Positions 1 to 5,248 of a stretch of DNA of 5,248 nt are shown here, one piece after another. Numbering within the stretch: position 1 is the first letter of the stretch; each line of letters begins with the position of its first letter. The DNA lies in contig CAJQOR010000407.1 of the NCBI GenBank assembly GCA_905479965.1, positions 1-5,248 on the forward strand, read 5' to 3'. The notes beneath the pieces are model-generated. The model saw nothing but the letters and a program-made list of their open reading frames with translations, was not told the origin of the DNA and searched no databases. Both the position numbers and the translations under genes were made by a program. Source of the stretch: an uncultured Rhizobiaceae group bacterium. Lineage in GTDB: Bacteria; Pseudomonadota; Alphaproteobacteria; Rhizobiales; Rhizobiaceae.

Positions 1-36
1 AAAAAGAAAGCTGCAAAAAAGGCAGAAGACGAATAG
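1..36 (+). CDS. C-terminal end of an unidentified gene (partial)
   Basis: Frame 1 is open from the first base and reads KKKAAKKAEDE, then TAG at 34-36. Only the last 11 codons are present. A strong intrinsic terminator starts 22 bases after the stop, which supports this being the real end of a transcribed gene. Lysine/alanine-rich tails like this occur on several bacterial proteins, including alphaproteobacterial DNA topoisomerase I, trigger factor and histone-like proteins. The fragment is too short to choose between them, so no function is assigned. Confidence 0.6.
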   Translation, partial: KKKAAKKAEDE

Positions 37-57
37 TCTTTTAGTTCTTGCAATTCT

Positions 58-88
58 AAAGCCGCTGGATACGTCCGGCGGCTTTTTT
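58..88 (+). terminator. Rho-independent terminator
   Basis: A 12-base-pair hairpin with arms at 58-69 (AAAGCCGCTGGA) and 74-85 (TCCGGCGGCTTT) closes a TACG loop. All pairs are Watson-Crick except one G:U wobble. A run of six T at 83-88 overlaps the end of the right arm. This is a textbook intrinsic terminator for the gene ending at base 36. On the opposite strand only three T follow the stem, so termination should act mainly on plus-strand transcription. It insulates the exporter gene downstream from read-through. Confidence 0.92.
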
Positions 89-90
89 GT

Positions 91-126
91 TTGCCTTTGT
101 CATATGTTTGGCTACCATGATGATAT
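91..126 (+). promoter_or_regulatory. Possible promoter for the exporter gene
   Basis: A promoter is expected between the terminator and the exporter start at 142. Two weak sigma-70-like pairings are visible. TTGCCT (91-96) pairs with TACCAT (113-118) across 16 bases. TTGTCA (97-102) pairs with the poorer TGATAT (121-126) across 18 bases. Each matches consensus only partly, and the choice between them cannot be settled from sequence. The presence of a promoter here is inferred mostly from context. Confidence 0.25.
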
Positions 127-141
127 TGCGGGAGTTGATAA

Positions 142-759
142 ATGATCACATTAGAATTTTTACTCACATCATTGGTGGTTGTGCTGTTACCTGGAACGGG
201 TGTGATCTATACGCTTGCCTATGGTTTAGGGCAGGGATTGCGTGCAAGCATCATAGCTGCTTTTGGGTGCACTTTGGGTATTATTCCATCCGCATTAGCC
301 GCAATCATTGGATTGTCTGCAATTTTGCATACGAGCGCAATCGTTTTTCAAACAGTCAAATTTCTAGGGGTGCTTTATCTGTTTTATATGGCATGGGGAC
401 TTTATAAAGACACAGGTCCGTTAAAGCTGCAAAGTCAGCAAAAACAGCTAAAACCGACAAAGATCATCATGGATGGCGCTTTACTCAATGCGCTTAACCC
501 CAAGTTATCACTGTTCTTTTTAGCTTTTTTGCCGCAATTTACATCCAATACAAACCATGCACCAATTGCTGAGCTGACCGTGCTTGCTGGTATCTTTATG
601 CTAATGACGTTTATCGTCTTTGTCATATATGGTGGTTTTGCTTCATTTGCCCGCGATTATGTTATTTCAAAACCCAATGTAATGAAATGGATCCGAAATT
701 CATTTGCAGCGTCATTTGGATTGTTGGGCCTGCGATTGGCGTTATCTACTGAAAAATAG
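142..759 (+). CDS. LysE/RhtB-family amino-acid exporter
   Basis: This 205-residue inner-membrane protein belongs to the LysE/RhtB (threonine/homoserine/lysine efflux) translocator family, whose members export amino acids or related small molecules by secondary transport. The length is typical of the family (about 200-210). About six hydrophobic segments are visible, near residues 4-26, 37-62, 67-87, 108-131, 141-168 and 186-201, with a basic polar loop at 95-107. Family signatures are PGTG at 17-20 followed by glycines spaced through the second helix, and LNPK at 118-121 followed by FLPQF at 129-133. The ATG start at 142 is preceded by GGGAG at 130-134 with 7 bases between, a strong ribosome-binding site. 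It stands alone between a terminator and the convergent radC. The substrate cannot be read from the sequence, so no symbol is given. Confidence 0.9.
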   Translation: MITLEFLLTSLVVVLLPGTGVIYTLAYGLGQGLRASIIAAFGCTLGIIPSALAAIIGLSAILHTSAIVFQTVKFLGVLYLFYMAWGLYKDTGPLKLQSQQKQLKPTKIIMDGALLNALNPKLSLFFLAFLPQFTSNTNHAPIAELTVLAGIFMLMTFIVFVIYGGFASFARDYVISKPNVMKWIRNSFAASFGLLGLRLALSTEK

Positions 760-761
760 CC

Positions 762-1562
762 TTAGATTAGCTTTAAGCCTCTAAAACTAACATGCCCATC
801 TTTACCGATGATAATATGATCATGCAGTGTAATACCTAACGGTTTTGCCGTGTCCAGGATCAGCTGCGTCATATCAATGTCTGCTCGTGAGGGGGGGGGA
901 TCGCCTGATGGGTGATTATGCACCAATATGATTGCTGTTGCTGATAGCTCTAACGCGCGTTTGACAACTTCTCGTGGGTAAACTGGGGTATGGTCAACAG
1001 TGCCTGTTTGTTGGACTTCATCGGCAATCAGCACATTTTTTTTGTCTAAAAATAGAATGCGAAATTGTTCGCGTTCTTCAAACGCCATCGCAGAATGGCA
1101 ATAATCGATCACCGCAGTCCAGGATGTTAGCAATTGTTTATCGCGCAATTCAGATTTTAGCGTGCGCTGCGATATCTGGGCTAATAATTTTAAATCATTC
1201 GCCACACTTTCGCCAATCCCTTTGACCTCTTGCAAGCGAGCAACCGGGGCACCAAAAACTTGCGCTAGGCTGCCAAATTTTTCCAACAGTGCTTTTGCGA
1301 TTGGCTTGGTATCTCTGCGCGGGATAAGGCGGAATAACAATAATTCGAGCAACTCATAATCTTCGAGCGCACCTCCGCCATTCGTTTTAAATCGTTGACG
1401 AAGGCGATCGCGATGTCCGTGATAATGTTCGGTTTTAGTTGGTTTTTGTTTTTTTTGCGAAATGGCTTGAGTGTTTTGTTCAGCGAAGTATAAACGTTCA
1501 TCAATTTCTGGCTCTTCTAAACCAGCTGGTGTTTTCTTTTCACTGTCACCATCTTCATTCAT
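762..1562 (-). CDS. radC: RadC family JAMM/MPN-domain protein
   Basis: This 266-residue protein is of RadC (UPF0758) type. Numbering from the ATG at 1562, residues 1-45 are a charged low-complexity leader, followed by [13 protein letters not shown] (47-59). Residues 60-130 form the helix-hairpin-helix-like part ([23 protein letters not shown]). Residues 145-266 are the JAB1/MPN domain with [14 protein letters not shown], which supplies His215, His217 and Asp228 of a JAMM metal site (HxH-x10-D). The early link to DNA repair in E. coli was traced to a recG allele, and the family's role remains unsettled. A TTG one codon upstream (1563-1565) would add one residue. I prefer the ATG because it forms a TGATG overlap with the stop of map, suggesting translational coupling. 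No good ribosome-binding site precedes it. A C9 tract lies in the catalytic motif (891-899). Confidence 0.93.
   Translation of the reverse strand: MNEDGDSEKKTPAGLEEPEIDERLYFAEQNTQAISQKKQKPTKTEHYHGHRDRLRQRFKTNGGGALEDYELLELLLFRLIPRRDTKPIAKALLEKFGSLAQVFGAPVARLQEVKGIGESVANDLKLLAQISQRTLKSELRDKQLLTSWTAVIDYCHSAMAFEEREQFRILFLDKKNVLIADEVQQTGTVDHTPVYPREVVKRALELSATAIILVHNHPSGDPPPSRADIDMTQLILDTAKPLGITLHDHIIIGKDGHVSFRGLKLI
891..899 (-). repeat. Nine-base C homopolymer inside radC
   Basis: The plus strand shows nine consecutive G, read as CCCCCCCCC on the coding strand of radC. It encodes three consecutive prolines (222-224) between Asp221 and Ser225 of the JAMM motif. It is the longest G/C run I see in this AT-leaning window. 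Loss of one C reads into TGA after P-P-P-H-E-Q-T-L-I. Gain of one C reads into TGA after P-P-P-L-T-S-R-H. Either change removes Asp228 and the rest of the MPN domain. Confidence 0.95.
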
Positions 1563-2386
1563 CAAGTTAATCCAGGTCGGTCCAAGCCTTTATGGGAGAG
1601 GGTAAAGATTTCACAGCCATCCGCCGTTACCCCAATTGAATGCTCATACTGGGCAGTTAATGACCTATCGCGTGTGACAGCCGTCCAACCATCGGAGAGA
1701 ACTTTTACATGAGGGCGACCAAGGTTAATCATCGGCTCAATGGTAAAAATCATGCCTTCACGAATTTCAGGGCCTTGGTCAGGTTCGCCATAATGTAAAA
1801 TGTTTGGCACATCGTGGAACATCTGGCCCAAGCCATGACCACAAAAATCACGAACAACTGTACATCTTTCAGCTTCTGCGTAAGTTTGGATTGCATGCCC
1901 GATTGCACCTGTGCGGGCACCTGGTTTTACAGCTTCAATACCCAACATGAGGCACTTGTGAGTGACTTCCATTAAACGTTCTGCGGCACGCTTAATCTGC
2001 CCGACAGGATACATCCTGCTTGAATCGCCATGCCAACCATCGACGATATATGTCACATCGATATTGACGATATCACCTTCTTTTAGCGGCTTGTTATTTG
2101 GAATGCCATGGCACACGACATGGTTGATAGAAGTGCAAGAGGATTTTGTATACCCTCGATAGTTCAATGTTGCAGGAACCGCATTGTGATCCTTACCAAA
2201 CTCAAACACAAACCTATCAATTTCTTCTGTCGTGATCCCTGGTTTTACAATGTCGACGAGTTCATCAAGGCATCGTGCCGTTAAAGCGCTTGCCTTACGC
2301 ATGCCAGCAAAGCCAACTTCGCCATGAATTCGGATTTGGCCAGTGTTTTTAATGGGCGCTGATTCAGCTGCAATATAGTTTACCAT
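1562..2386 (-). CDS. map: Methionine aminopeptidase, type I
   Basis: This 274-residue cytosolic metalloprotease removes the initiator methionine from nascent proteins after deformylation. The whole protein is the pita-bread (M24A) fold, and no extra domain is visible. The five metal ligands of the family are present: Asp110 (NIDVT), Asp121 (HGDSS), His184 (GHGLG), Glu217 (TIEPM) and Glu248 (QYEHS). The substrate-site histidines His93 (VVCHGIP) and His191 (FHDVP) are also there. The length fits alphaproteobacterial MetAPs. The ATG at 2386 lies 12 bases after the sfsA stop. The purine stretch AAAGAA just upstream is at best a weak ribosome-binding site, so expression probably depends on coupling to sfsA. 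The TGA stop overlaps the radC ATG by one base. The enzyme is normally essential unless a second copy exists elsewhere. Confidence 0.97.
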   Translation of the reverse strand: MVNYIAAESAPIKNTGQIRIHGEVGFAGMRKASALTARCLDELVDIVKPGITTEEIDRFVFEFGKDHNAVPATLNYRGYTKSSCTSINHVVCHGIPNNKPLKEGDIVNIDVTYIVDGWHGDSSRMYPVGQIKRAAERLMEVTHKCLMLGIEAVKPGARTGAIGHAIQTYAEAERCTVVRDFCGHGLGQMFHDVPNILHYGEPDQGPEIREGMIFTIEPMINLGRPHVKVLSDGWTAVTRDRSLTAQYEHSIGVTADGCEIFTLSHKGLDRPGLT

Positions 2387-2398
2387 ATCAATTATTCT

Positions 2399-3127
2399 TT
2401 ATTTACTCGCGTTTTGAATGTGTTCTTCGTCTAACTCAATCAGACCATCGGGCGAGATTCCTTCGTTTGTGATTTTGCACCTAATTGCATAAGCTTCAAC
2501 CCCTTGTTTCATGGCAAGGTCAAAGTTTTCTGCATATAAGGGGTCTAAATCCCTGCAGATTTTCATTTTGTTGCAATCATCTCTTTGGATAAGATAGACC
2601 ATTATAGCCCGATGGCCTTGTTTCACCATCTCCGCCAGTTCCTGCAAATGTTTGGCGCCACGCGCAGTTGCGCTATCGGGAAATTCTGCGAGGGGCTTTT
2701 CCCTCATAAAGTGAACATTCTTCACTTCTACATAGGCTGTTCCCAATTGTTCATCGTTCAGCAGAATATCTATCCGTGAATTTTGGCCATATTTTTGCTC
2801 ACGCTTTAAGGTTCCATAGTCGGACAGGTTTGAGATCATGCCATCCACTATCGCAGTTTCAACCAGCTTATTGGGGCGAGATGTATTAATTCCGACTATA
2901 GTCCCATCCGCTTCAACCAGCTCTAGACTATATTGGTATTTGCGCGTACCGCCTGTGCCGTGATTACACATCCATATCGTTGATCCAGGTGTTGTGAGCC
3001 CTCGCATCGAACCAGTATTAGGGCAGGAGCCTGTTATCAGGGTGCCATCTTCCATCTCCGCATCGAAAAGAAAGCGTTTATAGCGTTTGATTAGCTTGCC
3101 GCGAACAAGTTTTGGTTCAAAGAACAT
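2399..3127 (-). CDS. sfsA: SfsA family nuclease-fold / DNA-binding protein
   Basis: This 242-residue SfsA (sugar fermentation stimulation protein) homologue is of usual family length. The N-terminal part (about 1-80) is the small beta-rich domain and contains the family motif CPNTGSM (35-41). The C-terminal part is a restriction-endonuclease-like domain: SRIDILL (117-123), VEVKNV (133-138), giving a PD-(D/E)XK-like set Asp120, Glu134 and Lys136, then FPDSATARGAKHL (149-161). In E. coli the protein was found as a DNA-binding factor that raises maltose gene expression when overproduced. Its true activity is not established. The ATG at 3127 overlaps the phaC stop as TAATG and has no convincing ribosome-binding site of its own, so translation is probably coupled to phaC. 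It sits upstream of map and radC in the same apparent operon. Confidence 0.94.
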   Translation of the reverse strand: MFFEPKLVRGKLIKRYKRFLFDAEMEDGTLITGSCPNTGSMRGLTTPGSTIWMCNHGTGGTRKYQYSLELVEADGTIVGINTSRPNKLVETAIVDGMISNLSDYGTLKREQKYGQNSRIDILLNDEQLGTAYVEVKNVHFMREKPLAEFPDSATARGAKHLQELAEMVKQGHRAIMVYLIQRDDCNKMKICRDLDPLYAENFDLAMKQGVEAYAIRCKITNEGISPDGLIELDEEHIQNASK

Positions 3128-4947
3128 TATATCGTAGCGCTCACATAAGACCCCGGTGCGTTTTCGATAGCCTTGAGCTTTGTACCACCGGGTTTACGTG
3201 CTTTGACTGCACCTTCATCGTGTTGAGCAATCCAATCGTGCCAATGCGGCCACCAGGAACCTTGGGTTTCATCAGCGCTAGTTTTCCACTGCTCGAAGGT
3301 TTGATTGCCTCGATCACCTGTCCAATATTGGTATTTACCGGCAGATGGTGGATTAACAATGCCTGCAATGTGACCTGAGCCAGACATGACATATTTTGTC
3401 GGTCCGCTGAAATAGCTGCAACCAAGATATACTGATTCTGGTGGTGCGATATGATCTTCTTTGGCTGCAATGTGCATGACAGGGATTTCAATATCGCTGA
3501 CTTTGACCGCTTTGCCATCCAACATCATGCGCCCTTGAGATAAGTTGTTTTCAAGATAGCAATTGCGCAGATAAAACGAATGATTGGCGGCAGACATGCG
3601 TGTTGAATCTGAATTCCAATGCAGCAAGTCAAATGGCATTGGGTCTTTGCCTTTAAGGTAATTATTGACGACATAGGGCCAAATAAGATCTGCCGCGCGC
3701 AACATGTTAAATGCAGCTGCCATTTTAGAGCCTTCAAGATAGCCTGTCGCTTTCATATCTTCTTCAAGTGTATCGATATGCTCATGATCGGCAAAGACTT
3801 TGAGATCGCCCGCATGGGTGAAATCAATTTGTGTTGTAAAGAAGGTTGCCGATTTTATTCGCTTGTCACCCTTTTGCGCATGTAGTGCCAAAGTGGCGGT
3901 GAGTAGCGTTCCGCCGACACAATAACCGATTGCATTGACTTGTTTTTCACCCGTTGCTTTTTCAATCGTCTCAAGCGCGAAATCGATGCCAAGTTTTGAA
4001 TAATCCGTCCAATCCAACTTCGAATGCTTTTCAGTTGGGTTAACCCAAGAAATGACAAAAACAGTGTGCCCTTGTTCGACAACCCAACGTATGAATGACT
4101 TCTTTTCATTTAGATCGAGGATATAGAACTTATTGATCCAAGGTGGGCAAATCAAAAGAGGGGTTTTTAATACCTTCTCAGTTGTTGGTTCATATTGAAT
4201 GATCTGACATACGTCACTTTGAGCAATTACTTTGCCTGGGGACACTGCGATGTTTTCGCCAAGTTTGAAGGGAGTGGAATCAACTTGTCTAACCTTTAGA
4301 TCACCTTTTCCCGCGGCAATATCTTCGGCTAAATTATGCATGCCGCGCACAAGATTTTCACCATTTGTTGCGACGGTTTCTTTATAGATCTCTGGATTGG
4401 TGAGCGCAAAATTTGTTGGTGAGAGTGCTTGTAAGATTTGGCGGACATAAAATTCAGCTTTATGCTTTGTATGATCGTCCAAGCCTTCGGTTTGTGCCAC
4501 TAATCTTTCAGCCCAATCGCTGGTGACCCAATATGCGTTGCGAAGCACTTCAAAAAACGGTTGGTTCTGCCAATCGGGATCGGAAAAACGTCTGTCTTTA
4601 CGTGTTGAAAAACTATCCGCCTCATCTTTGTTTGCCATTTTGTTGACGGAGTGGGTCCAAAGATCAAAATAGCTTGTGAGGAGGGAGGTCTGTGCTTCTA
4701 TCGCGCGTTGCGGGTCTTCCATCCAATATTGGCTGACTTTCGACAGTGTTTTGACCATATCAGCGACAGGTTCGGAGGGTTTGTCGACCTTTTCGCCTTT
4801 TTCGCGTGGTTCCACCCAAGCGGCTGCGGCTTTACCTAATTGCTCAACTGTGCGGGCTAAATTATAGGCCATTTTCTCTGGATCATTGACAACATACGCT
4901 TCCAGAGGATTTTTTGGTTCCTGTTCGTCGTCTTTTTTGTCTGTCAA
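3127..4947 (-). CDS. phaC: Class I poly(3-hydroxyalkanoate) synthase
   Basis: PhaC polymerises short-chain (R)-3-hydroxyacyl-CoA, typically 3-hydroxybutyryl-CoA, into polyester at the granule surface. Numbered from the TTG at 4947 the protein has 606 residues, in the class I range. Residues 1-80 are a charged leader. Residues 80-260 are the PhaC N-terminal domain (DWQNQPFF, TNPE, NLVRGM). The rest is an alpha/beta-hydrolase domain (PLLICPPWINKFYILDL). The lipase-like box GYCVGG supplies the nucleophile Cys343, and Asp498 (KEDHIAP) and His526 (GSGHIAG) complete the triad. Start choice: the open frame extends 8 codons further to another TTG at 4971, but GGGAG at 4959-4955 lies 7 bases before the TTG at 4947, the same core motif and spacing as the exporter gene. 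No in-frame ATG is nearby. It heads the phaC-sfsA-map-radC run and its TAA overlaps the sfsA ATG. No other PHA gene is in the window. Confidence 0.96.
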   Translation of the reverse strand: MTDKKDDEQEPKNPLEAYVVNDPEKMAYNLARTVEQLGKAAAAWVEPREKGEKVDKPSEPVADMVKTLSKVSQYWMEDPQRAIEAQTSLLTSYFDLWTHSVNKMANKDEADSFSTRKDRRFSDPDWQNQPFFEVLRNAYWVTSDWAERLVAQTEGLDDHTKHKAEFYVRQILQALSPTNFALTNPEIYKETVATNGENLVRGMHNLAEDIAAGKGDLKVRQVDSTPFKLGENIAVSPGKVIAQSDVCQIIQYEPTTEKVLKTPLLICPPWINKFYILDLNEKKSFIRWVVEQGHTVFVISWVNPTEKHSKLDWTDYSKLGIDFALETIEKATGEKQVNAIGYCVGGTLLTATLALHAQKGDKRIKSATFFTTQIDFTHAGDLKVFADHEHIDTLEEDMKATGYLEGSKMAAAFNMLRAADLIWPYVVNNYLKGKDPMPFDLLHWNSDSTRMSAANHSFYLRNCYLENNLSQGRMMLDGKAVKVSDIEIPVMHIAAKEDHIAPPESVYLGCSYFSGPTKYVMSGSGHIAGIVNPPSAGKYQYWTGDRGNQTFEQWKTSADETQGSWWPHWHDWIAQHDEGAVKARKPGGTKLKAIENAPGSYVSATI

Positions 4948-4954
4948 TGTAGCA

Positions 4955-4959
4955 CTCCC
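4955..4959 (-). promoter_or_regulatory. Ribosome-binding site that sets the phaC start
   Basis: GGGAG on the minus strand lies 7 bases upstream of the TTG at 4947-4945. It falls inside the longer open frame that begins at the TTG at 4971, so it argues for the shorter protein. The exporter gene has the same GCGGGAGT core at the same distance from its ATG, which suggests this is a standard strong site in this genome. Confidence 0.75.
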
Positions 4960-5090
4960 GCATAATACCAAGTAATGATAATCAATGCCTTAGTTAGGTA
5001 GAGATGTTATCATATGGATGTATATGTAAGTTTTTAATGACTTTTAATACGTTTGTCATGGTTTCAATGCGAGTTTAGGATGTATAAAGC
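4960..5090. promoter_or_regulatory. AT-rich divergent promoter region between phaC and a lipoprotein gene
   Basis: This stretch separates two outward-reading genes and must hold promoters for both. On the plus strand TTGTCA (5053-5058) and TAGGAT (5076-5081) are 17 bases apart. A start from this pair would lie almost at the lipoprotein ATG and give a nearly leaderless message. On the minus strand ATGACA (5059-5054) and TAAAAA (5036-5031) are 17 bases apart and would give phaC a leader of roughly 75 bases. An imperfect palindrome CATAT-N6-ATATG (5011-5026) and a TTTTAAT pair spaced 10 bases apart (5032-5038, 5042-5048) are also present. The region's role is clear from context; the individual sites are weak. 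Confidence 0.4.
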
Positions 5091-5248
5091 ATGAAAAATG
5101 ATCGGGTACGCATTTTTGTCACAGTCGTGATCGCGTTTACCTTAACCGGTTGTGTTTCAACATCGCTGGAAGATGCTGCACCAACTGTTGTGCCAAACCA
5201 ACCCACCAATTTGACTGCAATACCCCAAGAAACACCTGTATCTGAAAC
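5091..5248 (+). CDS. Putative lipoprotein, N-terminal part only
   Basis: The frame opens with ATG at 5091 and stays open to the window edge (52 full codons plus two bases). It begins MKNDRVR, then a hydrophobic stretch (IFVTVVIAFT) and the lipobox LTGC, with the predicted lipidated cysteine at residue 21. This is a type II signal peptide, so the mature protein should be anchored by lipid in the cell envelope. What follows the cysteine (residues 22-52) is rich in Thr, Pro, Val and Ala, like the flexible linker of many lipoproteins, and gives no clue to the folded domain. AGGA at 5077-5080 lies 10 bases before the ATG, a slightly long spacing. An ATG at 5080 hits a stop after four codons. The gene is divergent from phaC. 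Function unknown. Confidence 0.8.
   Translation, partial: MKNDRVRIFVTVVIAFTLTGCVSTSLEDAAPTVVPNQPTNLTAIPQETPVSE

Noticed and set aside
87..407. A 106-codon plus-strand open frame overlapping the start of the exporter
   Set aside because: It begins with a TTG in the terminator T run, has no ribosome-binding site and no family signature, and overlaps the clear LysE-type gene in another frame.
763..785. A hairpin (TTAGA/TCTAA) across the radC stop as a terminator
   Set aside because: The five-base AT-rich stem is too weak, and the T-rich stretch on the minus strand is offset from it. I could not support it as a feature.
974..1359. Plus-strand open frames antisense to radC (974-1225 and 1162-1359)
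   Set aside because: They lie opposite a well-supported gene, and their compositions look like reverse-complement shadows with no ribosome-binding site or motif.
1563..1565. TTG as the radC start
   Set aside because: It is one codon before an ATG that forms a neat TGATG overlap with the map stop. ATG is the more likely start, and the difference is a single residue.
3141..3518. A 125-codon minus-strand open frame inside phaC, with others at 3855-4109 and 3525-3737
   Set aside because: These are alternative frames of phaC, whose own frame carries the complete catalytic triad and family motifs. Their translations show no recognisable domain.
4960..5090. A small RNA or small gene in the divergent intergenic region
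   Set aside because: No stable hairpin with a T run and no start codon with a ribosome-binding site leading to a meaningful frame was seen. The ATG at 5080 stops after four codons.

Overview
The window looks like ordinary chromosome from an alphaproteobacterium, probably a low-GC member of the Hyphomicrobiales (Rhizobiales). The grounds are a class I polyhydroxyalkanoate synthase next to a tight sfsA-map-radC block, an arrangement I associate with that order, and RadC, SfsA and MetAP sequences of alphaproteobacterial type. By eye the GC content is below 50%. The taxonomic call is inference, since there is no rRNA or other marker here.

Layout, left to right. Bases 1-36 are the lysine/alanine-rich C-terminal end of an unidentified plus-strand gene, followed by a strong intrinsic terminator (58-88). 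A LysE/RhtB-type amino-acid exporter follows on the plus strand (142-759). It meets radC tail to tail with only 2 bases between them. From there to 4947 everything is on the minus strand and reads, in order of transcription, phaC, sfsA, map, radC. The junctions are TAATG (phaC/sfsA), a 12-base gap (sfsA/map) and TGATG (map/radC), so this is very likely one translationally coupled operon. A 143-base AT-rich divergent intergenic region (4948-5090) separates phaC from the start of a plus-strand lipoprotein gene that runs off the window.

The genes do not form one pathway. PhaC polymerises hydroxyacyl-CoA into storage granules, SfsA is a nuclease-fold protein of unclear role, MetAP trims N-terminal methionines and RadC is a JAMM/MPN-fold protein of unsettled function. 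Being co-transcribed would tie carbon storage to housekeeping genes. No PHA precursor genes, phasin or depolymerase is in the window.

I see no mobile element, CRISPR array, tRNA, rRNA or clearly new system. The most interesting detail is an uninterrupted run of nine C (coding strand) inside the RadC metal-binding motif. A gain or loss of one base there would end the protein within ten codons, which is what a phase-variable or mutation-prone tract would look like.
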